Shown here piece after piece: positions 35,023 through 43,925 of a stretch of 64,000 nt of DNA. Position 1 is the first letter of the stretch. Each line of letters opens with the position of its first letter. The notes under the pieces were generated by a model. It saw only the letters and a list, made by a program, of their open reading frames with translations, was not told where the DNA came from and made no database searches. This DNA is from Mesosutterella porci (lineage in GTDB: Bacteria > Pseudomonadota > Gammaproteobacteria > Burkholderiales > Burkholderiaceae_F). The stretch lies in the NCBI RefSeq assembly GCF_022134585.1, contig NZ_JAKNCT010000001.1, forward strand, positions 297,595 to 361,594. Reading direction: 5' to 3'. A program made the position numbers and the translations under genes.

Positions 35023-35934
35023 ATGAAACCTCTGTCTGATGTCAACCTAGAGTTGCTGCGAGTGTTCAGGAAAACTGCGCAAGTTGGCAGCATGACGGAG
35101 GCCGCCCGGCACTTATTCATCACGCAAAGCGCGGTCTCGCACGCCGTGGCTGATCTGGAGGCCTTCACGGGCTGCCGTCTTTTCCTGCGCGCACACAGGC
35201 GGCTCACCCTCACGGCGGAAGGCCGCGCGGTGCTCGAGACGGCTGAGTCCATTTTCTCTGCACTGGAGGGAGGCGAGGAAAAGTTGAAGGTGCTAAGAGC
35301 GCAGAAAACAGGACTGCTGCGAATCGGGTGCCCCTTTCTCATCTTGCAGACGATACTTACCCCGCAGCTTGCTCGCTTTCACCGCAGGCGCCCGGAGGTC
35401 GAGGTGCGACTCACGATTGAAAACCGGATGCAGCCGATGCTGGAACTCCTTCGTTCTAACCGCATCGACCTGCTATTTCTGGCCACGCCCGCACCCGCCC
35501 TCCTCGATCCGCAGCTTGTCGAGCACTGCCTCGGTTACTACCGCTACGGCTTTTTTGCGAGCCGCGAAAATTTCGGAGCTCTCGAGGGTCGGGTCCTTTC
35601 GCTCAAAGAGCTGAGCGAGCTGCCCGTGGTGATTCTCAGGCCCGGGAACAACACGCGCGACTGCTTGGAAAAGAAATTCGCTGAAGCCGGACTGCGGCTA
35701 CGAGTAAGCGTTGAAACGGACACCATGGCCTTCACGAAGGAGTACACCCGAGCGGGCTTTGGAATCGGAGCGGGGCTCATTCCCGAACCGCCTCTGCGGA
35801 TTGAGGACGAGCCGGATCTGTTCAGACTACAGGTAGATCCGCCCCTGCCCTCGGGGCGCTATGTCGCGCTTTTCCGAAATGACCTGGAGCTGCCGCAAAC
35901 GGCAGAGGTTTTTCTCGCTCAGTTCCAGGCCTGA
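35023..35934 (+). CDS. LysR family transcriptional regulator
   Basis: 303 residues. An N-terminal winged helix-turn-helix (about 6-64: LLRVFRKTAQVGSMTEAARH, LFITQSAVSHAVADLE, GCRLFLRAHRRLTLT) is followed by a LysR substrate-binding domain (about 93-300, LLRIGCPFLILQTILTPQLA, YRYGFFASRE, DTMAFTKEYTRAGFGIGAGL). It is divergent from the Tat-exported reductase with a 112-base AT-rich gap. That is the usual arrangement for a LysR protein that activates its neighbour in response to the substrate or product, and it represses its own gene. Confidence 0.93.
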   Translation: MKPLSDVNLELLRVFRKTAQVGSMTEAARHLFITQSAVSHAVADLEAFTGCRLFLRAHRRLTLTAEGRAVLETAESIFSALEGGEEKLKVLRAQKTGLLRIGCPFLILQTILTPQLARFHRRRPEVEVRLTIENRMQPMLELLRSNRIDLLFLATPAPALLDPQLVEHCLGYYRYGFFASRENFGALEGRVLSLKELSELPVVILRPGNNTRDCLEKKFAEAGLRLRVSVETDTMAFTKEYTRAGFGIGAGLIPEPPLRIEDEPDLFRLQVDPPLPSGRYVALFRNDLELPQTAEVFLAQFQA

Positions 35935-36028
35935 TCCCCAGAAAGAATTGCGCCCTCCCCTTAGGGCGGGCGCACCAAAAGCACTGCGCAGGCGAGGGCT
36001 GCCCTGCCCCCTTGCTTCACCCGCGTTT

Positions 36029-36046
36029 AGCCCTGAGCTCAGGGCT
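36029..36046. terminator. 18-bp perfect palindrome at the end of the porin gene
   Basis: AGCCCTGAGCTCAGGGCT overlaps the first base of the porin stop codon and lies between convergent lysR and porin genes. It has no T-run, so it may be a weak or Rho-assisted terminator. A second GC hairpin lies at about 35951-35975. Confidence 0.45.
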
Positions 36047-37170
36047 TAGAAGTGGTAGTCAAGCCCCATAAAGACCTGCGTAGCCTCTAGGCTATAGCCA
36101 CCCTTCTTCCTCGCGAGCTTTTCGGCCTCGCCCGAAGTGAAGGACTGAGTGGCTGCGACGTAGCCGATCACCTTCTTGCTGAACCAGTACTCCCAGGCCG
36201 CCGCGAGCACGGTGCGGTCGAAGTCGACGTCATGGTCGCGAGCGAGCTTGCCGGTAAAGTACTGAGCATCGGCGATGAACTTGTTCTTGCCCATCGTGTA
36301 GGTCGCGCCAAGGAGGAAGCTCTCGCCGTTGAAGCCGCCGTTCGCCACCGAGCTCTTCACGCCCGAGAGGTTGGAGGCGGAGAGTTTGCCGCCGGTCGAG
36401 AAGTTCGACTGGTAGCCCGCGCCGGCGAAAATCTTAAGCGATGGCGTGGCCGCCCACCAGCCGCCCAGCTGATACATGCGTGCATCGGGCTTGCGGCCGT
36501 TCGCGGCGTGCAGCGAATCGACGTTTGCGAAGGTGAGCGAGAGATAGAGGTCCTTCGACTGGTAGTTGCCGGCCAGGGCGAAGGTGTGGTTCTTGTCGTT
36601 CCACTCGACCGCGTCATTGTCGGCGTCGCCCAGCGAGTAGGAGGCCCCGAGCCTGAAGCCGCCTAAGGAGGGTGAACGGTAGTGCAGACCGTTGCTCACG
36701 CGCGAGGTGTTCGCAAAGGTCGAGCCGATCGAGGCGTTGCCGTAGGACGTCCCGAACGGGTCGTAGCGCAGCAGGCCCATCGAGTAGGGGGCCACGGTGG
36801 ACTGCACGGTGCCCGCGCGTCCAGCGCCCAGCTCGCCGTAGGGGCCGTCCACGGCGAGGATCGAGCGGCGGTCGAAGAGCTTGCCGTTCGTCGTGCTCGC
36901 GCCGGTATCGATGTAGTAGCCCGCCTCGAGGTAGCCCTTCACCTTCCAGCCGTTTCCGATGTCCTCGCTGATGTTGAAGCCCCAGCGCGGGGTGGAGCGG
37001 CCGTTTTTCATCTCCAGGGTGTCGTTGCCGCCCTTCACATGGGTGTAGACGAGGCCCGTGTCCGCACGGCCGTACATCTCGACCTTCGCCACGGCCTGAG
37101 CCGCCTGGGGGATCGTCAGGGCGGCCGCCGTGACGGCGGCAAGCGCCGCAGTGAGTTTTGACAGTTTCAT
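36046..37170 (-). CDS. Outer-membrane porin, Neisseria/Burkholderia type (porin_4)
   Basis: 374 residues. A Sec signal peptide (MKLSKLTAALAAVTAAALTIPQAAQA) leads into KVEMYGRADTGLVYTHVKGG, NGRSTPRWGFNISEDIGNGW and KLFDRRSILAVDGPYGELGAGR; the last is the loop-3 constriction region. The strand-rich C-terminus ends in Phe (FMGLDYHF), the BAM recognition signal. It forms a trimeric 16-strand general diffusion channel. It is one of three porin paralogues in the window, all close to exported flavoproteins, suggesting that specific substrates need dedicated entry. Confidence 0.92.
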   Translation of the reverse strand: MKLSKLTAALAAVTAAALTIPQAAQAVAKVEMYGRADTGLVYTHVKGGNDTLEMKNGRSTPRWGFNISEDIGNGWKVKGYLEAGYYIDTGASTTNGKLFDRRSILAVDGPYGELGAGRAGTVQSTVAPYSMGLLRYDPFGTSYGNASIGSTFANTSRVSNGLHYRSPSLGGFRLGASYSLGDADNDAVEWNDKNHTFALAGNYQSKDLYLSLTFANVDSLHAANGRKPDARMYQLGGWWAATPSLKIFAGAGYQSNFSTGGKLSASNLSGVKSSVANGGFNGESFLLGATYTMGKNKFIADAQYFTGKLARDHDVDFDRTVLAAAWEYWFSKKVIGYVAATQSFTSGEAEKLARKKGGYSLEATQVFMGLDYHF

Positions 37171-37220
37171 TTACTCTCCTTCCTGTCTTCGTTTTGAGTC
37201 AAAAACGCGCAGCCATGCCG

Positions 37221-39053
37221 TCACCCGGCACGCCTGCCCTCTGGTTCCGCCGCCGGGGTCCCTGCGGGCGGCGCGTACTGCCTGAATGCCGAGAGCGCCT
37301 CGTCGAGCCCCTTCATCGCGATCTGCCAGAAGGCCGGATCCGAGCAGTCGGCCCCGAAATGAGCGCGCACAAGCGCGTCGACCGTCATGCGGCCAGTGTC
37401 GCGGAGCATCCGGACGTAGAAGGGATAGAAGTCCGCTCCCATGCTCTTCCACTTCTGCAACAGGATCTGCGAGAGGAGGAACCCCACGGTGTAGGGATAG
37501 TTGTAGATGAGCTGATCGGTCTTGTAGTAATGCAGCTTGTAGGCCCAGAGGCTCACGTCGGGCAGCGCGCAGTCTCCGTACCAGCTCTTCCAGGCCCCGG
37601 CCATCAGCTCGCGGCAGCGCCCGGCGCTCACCTCGCCCTCCTTGCGCTCGCGCAGGAACGCGAGCTCGAAGCTGCAGCGCGCGGGCACGTTCATCATAAA
37701 GTTCGCCCAGCTCTTCAAGTCCTGCCAGAGCATCGCAAAGCGTCCGTCGAAATCGGAGCGGCGGAAGAGGAAGTCGCGCACCACTGCCTCGTCGAAGGTG
37801 CTTGCCATCTCGGTGAGCGTCATGGGGAACTCTGTCTGCACCGCGGGCAGGTCCCGCATCACCCAGTAGTGGAAGGCGTGCCCCATCTCGTGGGACTGCT
37901 GGATCACGGAGGCGAGGCTGCCCTGATAGGTCGAGAAGACCCGCGGCATCCGAAACTCCTCGAAGCGCGAGTAGAAGGCTCCCCCGATCTTGCGGTCCGA
38001 GGGCTTCGCGTCCACCCAGCGCTTTTCTCTCATCATGCGGAAGAACGCCTCGATCTCCGGGCTCACGCCGCGGAGCGCCTCGCAGACCGTCTCAAAGCCC
38101 TCCGGGTAGGGAATCGGGGGCGGCAGGGCCCGGGTGCGTCCCTGCGGGGCGGGGGCCATGAGATCCCAGAAGGGCAGCGTCTGCCGCCCGAGCCACGGGG
38201 CCCGGAGCGTGACGCAGCTGCGAATCTCGGGCAGGCGTCCGCGGATCGCCTCGAACATCGCCTCAAACCCTTCGCGGGAGAGCCGGTTCTGGTGCAGGGA
38301 GACCTCAAGCGGGCTGACGCCCGCCTGGCCGAAGAATTCGAGCCTGAAGCCGTGCAGGGCGTTAAGGAGCTTCGCATAGGCCTCGCCCCTTGCTTCGTAG
38401 TGCCGCTCGATCCCCCGGCCCGTGGTCTCGCGCAGCACCGGATCGGGGTCCCCCTTGAGGATCGCGATCATGCGGGCCGCGCGGACCATGACCGGGGTGC
38501 CGTCCGAGCGGCGTGCTTCGATCGCCACTTCCTTCTGCAACCGCTTGAAACAGCCCCCGAGGGGCTTGAACTCCGAGGCCTCGCGCCGCTCCTCCTCGGC
38601 CCGCACCGGCGCGGAGAGCCGGTGCTTCCAGTTCCCCGCGCGGCGGGAAATCTCAAAGCGCCAGTGCGCGAGGGGCTCGCGCTCCCAGAGGGGATCCTCC
38701 GGCGCGAGGGCCTCGATCGAGGCGAAAAGCGGAGCGGAGGCCCCGGCAAGCGCCGCCTCGGCCTGGGCGAGCGCGGCGTTTTCCGGATCGATCCGCGCGT
38801 CGGTCGAATCCTTCGCCCCAAGGCACTTCACGAAGGCCTTAAGGGAAGAGAGCCGCATGCGCGCCTCCTCGTAGAGGGCGAGAGCGGAAAGGAGCGCCCC
38901 GCCCGCGGGGCGGCCCGCGGCGGAAAGCTCGTCCGTGAGCTCCCTGACCCGCCGGGCGGACGCCTTCCAGCGCTCCGATCCTATGTCGCCGTAGGCGTCC
39001 TCCATCTGCCACTCGGGAGCCTGCAGCGCGTTTTCTTCAACAGCCTCAGCCAT
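37221..39053 (-). CDS. M3 family oligoendopeptidase (PepF type)
   Basis: 610 residues. A cytosolic zinc peptidase that cuts oligopeptides of about 7-17 residues. The zinc site HEMGHAFHY is at 388-396 (H388, E389, H392); the third ligand Glu is in MTLTEMASTFDE, about 25 residues on. The C-terminal substrate tyrosines lie in WAYKLHYYKTDQLIYNYPYTVGF. It lies directly in front of an M3-like paralogue and a DcuC carrier: dcuC and this gene run on the minus strand in tandem (21-base gap) and form a likely operon. Peptide breakdown fits the amino-acid-fermenting and respiring style of the neighbourhood. Confidence 0.92.
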   Translation of the reverse strand: MAEAVEENALQAPEWQMEDAYGDIGSERWKASARRVRELTDELSAAGRPAGGALLSALALYEEARMRLSSLKAFVKCLGAKDSTDARIDPENAALAQAEAALAGASAPLFASIEALAPEDPLWEREPLAHWRFEISRRAGNWKHRLSAPVRAEEERREASEFKPLGGCFKRLQKEVAIEARRSDGTPVMVRAARMIAILKGDPDPVLRETTGRGIERHYEARGEAYAKLLNALHGFRLEFFGQAGVSPLEVSLHQNRLSREGFEAMFEAIRGRLPEIRSCVTLRAPWLGRQTLPFWDLMAPAPQGRTRALPPPIPYPEGFETVCEALRGVSPEIEAFFRMMREKRWVDAKPSDRKIGGAFYSRFEEFRMPRVFSTYQGSLASVIQQSHEMGHAFHYWVMRDLPAVQTEFPMTLTEMASTFDEAVVRDFLFRRSDFDGRFAMLWQDLKSWANFMMNVPARCSFELAFLRERKEGEVSAGRCRELMAGAWKSWYGDCALPDVSLWAYKLHYYKTDQLIYNYPYTVGFLLSQILLQKWKSMGADFYPFYVRMLRDTGRMTVDALVRAHFGADCSDPAFWQIAMKGLDEALSAFRQYAPPAGTPAAEPEGRRAG

Positions 39054-39074
39054 GATTCGTTTCTCCCTCCCGGC

Positions 39075-40466
39075 TTAAAGCGTAAACAGGAAGACGATGA
39101 TCTGGTGCGCCACCAGCGCCACGATGCAGGGCACCGAGGCGCGCTTCACGAGCTCAAGGGGATTCATCTTGAGCATCGCGGAAATCGCGACCACCACGCC
39201 CGCGACCGGGGAGAGAGGCCTGGCGATGGTCGAGGCCTGGTGCATCGGCAGCACGAGGGCTACCGGGTTCACGCCCATGTCCTTCGCGATCTTGGGCACC
39301 ATCTCGACGATCGGGTAGAAGGAAGCGCCGTTGCTGCCCGCGATGATCGCAACCGCGGTCGTGATGAGCACGAAGAGGACCGACATCCCGAGCGCGCCGA
39401 AGCCCGCGGTGTTCGCAAGCCCCACGATCGCGTCGAGCATCCCGAGCGACTTGAAGCCCTGGGCAAAGACGCCCGCCGCGATCACGAGCGAGACCACACC
39501 CGACATCGAACGGCCCATCGCCTGGAGGAACACCTTGCAGCCCGCGCCGATCTTCTCAAAGTTGAACTTCCAGCGGAAGGTCTCGATCACCATGCTCACG
39601 ATCACGCAGAGGAACATGAGCGTGATGATGTCGAGCTTGATGCTGCTCACCACATAGGGCGAGAAGACCACAACGAGAATCATCGGCAGGAACGGCAGCA
39701 CCGCGTAGAACTTCGGGGCGTTGCCCGAGGGCTTTTTCACCTCCTCGTCGAAGACGAGCGTATCGCCCCGATGCTCGGCGCAGTTCCAGCCTTCCTTTCG
39801 GTCAAGGTAGCGCTGCCAGAAGAAGTGCGTGACCGCCATGATCGCGATCACGGGCAGCCCTGCCGGGATCTTGTAGAAGAAGACGTAGTCGAGGATCGGT
39901 ATCGAACAGGCCTTGGAGGCCGCGGCGGTCGATCCCCCGATCAGCACGAGCGAGACCGCGCCCGAGGTGACGAAGATCGCGCCGATCGCCTTTTTGTTGA
40001 GCCCGATCGCGACGAGCGCCGGTCCCATGAGCGCCATGCACAGCACTCCGAGTCCCACCGCGGAGGTGATCACCATGGAGACGGCCTTGCCCAGCAAGAA
40101 TCCCACTATAAGCACGATGTACGGGTTCTTGAAGAGCGAGAGCGGGCGGATCGCGATCCGCACGAACGCATCGTTCGCGCCGATGTGCGTCATGTAGGAG
40201 GCGAAGCCCACCATCGTCATGATGAGCAGTCCCAGGCTCGAGAGCCGGTTGGAGAACATGTACCGGATGAACTCCACCACGTCCAGAAGGTCGCTGCCGG
40301 TTGGCGCGGCCCCCTTTTTAGGCAGGAACGTCCCGATGTCGAACACCGCGGCGCAAAGCAGCATGAAAGCGCCGCTTGCAAAGAGCACGAGCGGGGCGTA
40401 CTTGCCCTTCAAAATGGCCCAGCCCACGACAATGAGCGTGGCGCAGCCGATCAAAATGCCCAGCAT
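39075..40466 (-). CDS. dcuC: C4-dicarboxylate transporter, DcuC family
   Basis: 463 residues, about 12 transmembrane helices. DcuC-family carriers exchange succinate for fumarate, malate or aspartate under anaerobic conditions. Signatures are LASYMTHIGANDAFVRIA-like sequence (here FASYMTHIGANDAFVRIAIR), VTSAVGLGVLCMALMGPAL, IGGSTAAASKACSIPILDY and ATIARPLSPVAGVVVAISAML near the C-terminus. Upstream of an M3 peptidase and divergent from the M3-like paralogue. In this organism it may supply fumarate or export succinate made by peripheral fumarate-type reductases. Confidence 0.88.
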   Translation of the reverse strand: MLGILIGCATLIVVGWAILKGKYAPLVLFASGAFMLLCAAVFDIGTFLPKKGAAPTGSDLLDVVEFIRYMFSNRLSSLGLLIMTMVGFASYMTHIGANDAFVRIAIRPLSLFKNPYIVLIVGFLLGKAVSMVITSAVGLGVLCMALMGPALVAIGLNKKAIGAIFVTSGAVSLVLIGGSTAAASKACSIPILDYVFFYKIPAGLPVIAIMAVTHFFWQRYLDRKEGWNCAEHRGDTLVFDEEVKKPSGNAPKFYAVLPFLPMILVVVFSPYVVSSIKLDIITLMFLCVIVSMVIETFRWKFNFEKIGAGCKVFLQAMGRSMSGVVSLVIAAGVFAQGFKSLGMLDAIVGLANTAGFGALGMSVLFVLITTAVAIIAGSNGASFYPIVEMVPKIAKDMGVNPVALVLPMHQASTIARPLSPVAGVVVAISAMLKMNPLELVKRASVPCIVALVAHQIIVFLFTL

Positions 40467-40780
40467 GATTTCCCCTTTTGGAAGAAGACATCATCAATCC
40501 TAGGAAACGGCCTCCCCCTGCGGAAGAACCCGGGGGGTTATTGGCCTGCCGATAGGATTTAACCCTTAGATCTTTTCCCTAGAGCGATCCCGTTTTCCCG
40601 CTCGTGGTGCGTAAGGAGAAGAAACATAGCGCAAGAGAATAAGGGTTATCTCCATGATACTTAGTATTAACACCTATAACGCTTTGCCTTCTCTCCCTCG
40701 GTCGGGCCGCGGTGCGACAATTTCCCGGTCATACGGATGGCCGCAGAGCGGGTGGAAACCCTCTGCAAGGGAGCTCAAGC
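40467..40780. promoter_or_regulatory. Divergent promoter region between dcuC and the M3-like gene
   Basis: 314 bases. TAACCCTTA at 40560-40568 and its inverse TAAGGGTTA at 40640-40648 flank an 71-base spacer, a possible pair of sites for a looped dimeric regulator. AT-rich DNA around 40660-40680 (TAGTATTAACACCTATAAC) is a plausible promoter for the rightward gene. No regulator gene is adjacent. Confidence 0.35.
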
Positions 40781-42583
40781 ATGGAAAGAGGCGGCGCGGA
40801 GGCGCTTCCCGGCTGGGACAAGGACGGGATTTTCGACGTTGCTGGGAGGCAGTTCCGCGCGGGCAAGGAGCGGCTCGCGGCGCTGCTCACGATGGCCGAG
40901 GCGCTCGAGGCGGCCCCGGGCGGAGGACCGACGCTCACCGAGCTGGCGCGGGTGACGGACGAGGCGCGAAGCCTTGCCTGGACGCTGCTCACCGCCACGC
41001 GCGGCGCGCTCAGCATCTCCTCCTCCGACGTCCTCGCCTCGGCCGAGCGGCGTGAGGTGCTGCGGCTCTCGGGCCGGGTCGAGCGCGCGGCGCTCCGGCT
41101 CCGCGGAAAGCTCCTCGCCCTGCCCCCGGACACGCCCGAGCTCGCGGAGCCGGCGCTCTCTGCCCAGATGAGCCCCTTTGCCCTGCCCGATCCCTTTTAC
41201 GGGGAGAAGGAGTCGCTGCGCGAGCGGGTCTACGAGCCGCTCTCGCTCCTATACCGGCAGCTTCGCAGCCGGATGCTGCTCACGCTCGACCCCGAGGCCC
41301 CGGGCGAGGCTCCGCGGCGCTTCAGCTTTTCGCAGGCGATCTCGATTCTCAAGAACTCGGACGACCCGAGGCTGCGCCGGGCGGTCTTCTGCTCGATGAA
41401 CGCCTGGATCGCCGAGCGGGGCGAGCTCTTCGCAGACCTGCAGAACGCGGTGGAGGGCTGCCGAGAGGAGGCGCAGTCGAGGGCCCGCCTCACGAGCTTC
41501 GGCTACACCTTCAGCTCCGAGAGGATCGACCCCGGGACCTACGCGGCGCTTTTTTCCGCGATCCGGAAGTCGCTGCCGGAGCTGCGGCTCGCGGTCTCGG
41601 CCCGCGCCCCGGTCTTCGGGCGCGGCAGGCTCCACGCCAGCCTCCTTTTCGCGCCGCCTCCCGCGGGCTACGCGGGCGAGGACTTCTCGCGCGGTCCCGA
41701 AAGCATCATGACGATGCAGGGGCTGCTGCTCACGATCCGCCGGGCGCTCACCCCCGCGATCCCTTTTTTCGACCAGTTCGTGGCCGACGAGCTGCGAGGG
41801 CACTGGATCGAGGCACGGCGCTTTTCGAACCGCACGGGCGGGGGCTGGTGCGACAACCTCCCATCGCTGCAGGCGGTGGCGGTCTTCGCAGACGTTTCGC
41901 CGGGGATGCCCTCGGCCTTCTGGCTCTCGCACCTTCTCGGAGTGGCGGGCCTGCACCGGCTGCTTCTGCAGGCCCCGGCGCCCTTGAGGCACGTGCCGCT
42001 CACCGTGGTCGAAACCGCGGGGATGCTTGCCGTCACCGCCCTTGAGCAGTACTTCTACCGAAGGTTCGAGGGCGGAGCCTCGGAGCGCGCCGCGCTCTGG
42101 TTTTCGATGATGACGATCACCAACGAGCTCATCACGATCCCCTTCCGTCACGAGCTCGCGGTCCGAATCCAGGCCGAGCAGTCGCGCCGAAGACTCGCCG
42201 CCCGGGACTTCAACCGCCTCACCTCGGAGGTCTGGGGCGAGTACTTCGGGGACACCACCGAGAGCCTCGACGAGTACATCTGGGCCTACAAGCACCACTT
42301 CTACCAGATGCGCCCCTTCTACGACTTCCAGTACAGCTTCGGGTTCCTCGCCGCGCGGCAGCTGCTCGCGCACTTCGAGTCGGGCAGGGGCGGGGATCAC
42401 CTGATCGAGCGCTTCTTCCTCGCCCTCTCCCGCGGCACCTGGGAGGAAGCCTGCGCGAAGGTCCTGGGCGAGGACATCCGCCGCCCCGCCTTCTGGGAGG
42501 AGGCGATCGGGATGGCAATCGCGCCGCTGCGAAGACTTGAAGCCTCCCCGCAGCTTCTCGCGCACTTCCAGGGCAGGCTCTAG
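40781..42583 (+). CDS. M3-like oligoendopeptidase paralogue without a zinc motif (predicted pseudoenzyme)
   Basis: 600 residues, collinear with the 610-residue peptidase at 37221-39053 over its whole length (for example WAYKHHFYQMRPFYDFQYSF against WAYKLHYYKTDQLIYNYPYT). The catalytic HExGH is replaced by H384-L-L-G-V (SHLLGVAGLH); the Glu nucleophile-activator and second His are gone. The region of the third ligand reads LTVVETAGMLA, so only one zinc ligand may remain. The reading frame is open and uses normal codons, so it is maintained rather than decaying. The ATG at 40781 has GGGAG upstream. It may bind peptides or partner with the active enzyme; no function is known. Confidence 0.75.
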   Translation: MERGGAEALPGWDKDGIFDVAGRQFRAGKERLAALLTMAEALEAAPGGGPTLTELARVTDEARSLAWTLLTATRGALSISSSDVLASAERREVLRLSGRVERAALRLRGKLLALPPDTPELAEPALSAQMSPFALPDPFYGEKESLRERVYEPLSLLYRQLRSRMLLTLDPEAPGEAPRRFSFSQAISILKNSDDPRLRRAVFCSMNAWIAERGELFADLQNAVEGCREEAQSRARLTSFGYTFSSERIDPGTYAALFSAIRKSLPELRLAVSARAPVFGRGRLHASLLFAPPPAGYAGEDFSRGPESIMTMQGLLLTIRRALTPAIPFFDQFVADELRGHWIEARRFSNRTGGGWCDNLPSLQAVAVFADVSPGMPSAFWLSHLLGVAGLHRLLLQAPAPLRHVPLTVVETAGMLAVTALEQYFYRRFEGGASERAALWFSMMTITNELITIPFRHELAVRIQAEQSRRRLAARDFNRLTSEVWGEYFGDTTESLDEYIWAYKHHFYQMRPFYDFQYSFGFLAARQLLAHFESGRGGDHLIERFFLALSRGTWEEACAKVLGEDIRRPAFWEEAIGMAIAPLRRLEASPQLLAHFQGRL

Positions 42584-42707
42584 GGAGGAGAAAAAGGGGC
42601 CGGGCCTCCCAAAGGCTCCGCCCCGCAGAGCCCTGCCTCCCCCTGCGGCCTCCAGTCCCTGGCCGAAGCTTTAAGATGGGATTTTCCGGTCACGCGCCTT
42701 TTTTCCC

Positions 42708-43889
42708 ATGCTGAGACTTCCTCCTTCATGGCTGGTCTTTTCCGCCTCGGCCGCCGCGCCCTTCTGCGATGCCTTCGCGATCGCGGCCACGGGGCTCATG
42801 CTGCTTGACCTGCGGCCCGAGCCCGGGCTCGCGGGCGGCATTGCGGCCGCCTACATGCTGGGGGCGCTGCTCGGAAGCGCCCTGTTCGGGTCGCTCTCCG
42901 ACCGCCTGGGGCGCAGGCCCCTCATGCGCTTTGCCTCGGCCGCCGCGCTTCTCACGCTTTTCGCGCTTTCCTCGCTCTCACCCCTGGAGCTGCCGGGCGA
43001 CGCGGGGCTCGCGCTCGCGGGCCGCTTCCTGCTCGGCTTCTTCTTAGGAGGCGACTATCCGGCCGCCCAGGCGTTCCTCTCCGAAGAGCTCGAGGGGCGG
43101 GCCCGGGAGCGGGGCCTGTCGCTTCTCATGGGCGCGTGGTACGCGGGGGCCCTGGCCGCCGTGGCCGCGGGCACGCTCTTTGTCCCGCACGCGGGCTGGG
43201 CGGGCTGGACGCTGCTGCCCGCGCCCCTTATCGCCGCGGCGCTTGCGATCCGGCTTTTTATGCCGGAGTCGAGCGGCTGGAGCGCGCAGCGCACCGAGCA
43301 CGGCACTTCGAGCCTGCGCGACTTCACGCGTGAGGACTGGAGAAAGCTCGCCTTCGTGAGCGGGTTCTGGCTATGCCAGATCGTGCCTTCGACCGCCCTT
43401 TTCTTCTTTGGGCCCGAGATCCTCGAAGAGGCGGGACTCGCGGGACTGCCGCTGCCGCCCCTGCTCGCGCTCCTTTACCTGTCGATCCTGATCGGGACGC
43501 TGCCCGCGCCCGCCCTCCTGCCTCGCGCGAGCCGCAGGGCGCTCCTTGCCTCAACCTTCGCCCTCATGGCCGCGGGCCTGGCCGCGATGGCCTCGCCCGA
43601 GCCGGTCCCGACGCTGCTGGGGTTCGTGCTTTTCTCGTCCTCCTACGGGCTACAGAGCGTGCTCGACTACGTCTATCCCGCGGAGCTTTTCAGGAGCGCG
43701 ATCCGCGGCAGCGCCTTCGGCTGCATCACGACGCTCACCCGGATCGGAGCCGCTGCGGCGGCCTGGCTCTACCCGATCGGAGCCGCCCGGACAGGCACGG
43801 AGGCGATGCTGCTGGCAGGCAGCGCAATCTGCGCGGCGGGGCTTCTCTTTTCGCTTCGGTTCGCGCCGCGCGGCGCTCCCCGGCTCTAA
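42708..43889 (+). CDS. MFS transporter (SP/aromatic acid:H+ symporter-like)
   Basis: 393 residues, 12 predicted transmembrane helices. The MFS motif between helices 2 and 3 is GSLSDRLGRRPLMR. FLLGFFLGGDYPAAQAFLSEE resembles the GGE-type motif of the aromatic acid and sugar groups, and YVYPAELFRSAIRGSAFGCIT matches the PTE.RG signature after helix 10. It probably moves an organic acid with protons. The start ATG lies 125 bases behind the M3-like gene, so the two may share a transcript. The gene converges with the tetR gene. The substrate is unknown. Confidence 0.85.
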   Translation: MLRLPPSWLVFSASAAAPFCDAFAIAATGLMLLDLRPEPGLAGGIAAAYMLGALLGSALFGSLSDRLGRRPLMRFASAAALLTLFALSSLSPLELPGDAGLALAGRFLLGFFLGGDYPAAQAFLSEELEGRARERGLSLLMGAWYAGALAAVAAGTLFVPHAGWAGWTLLPAPLIAAALAIRLFMPESSGWSAQRTEHGTSSLRDFTREDWRKLAFVSGFWLCQIVPSTALFFFGPEILEEAGLAGLPLPPLLALLYLSILIGTLPAPALLPRASRRALLASTFALMAAGLAAMASPEPVPTLLGFVLFSSSYGLQSVLDYVYPAELFRSAIRGSAFGCITTLTRIGAAAAAWLYPIGAARTGTEAMLLAGSAICAAGLLFSLRFAPRGAPRL

Positions 43890-43925
43890 AGCGCCAGGCG
43901 TCCAGCCCGCCCTTTTCTCTGCCCT

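Noticed and set aside
37158..40562. 1134-residue plus-strand open frame
   Set aside because: It is antisense to the M3 peptidase and dcuC genes. Its translation is rich in His, Arg, Glu and Gly with no domain, a usual by-product of high GC at third codon positions.
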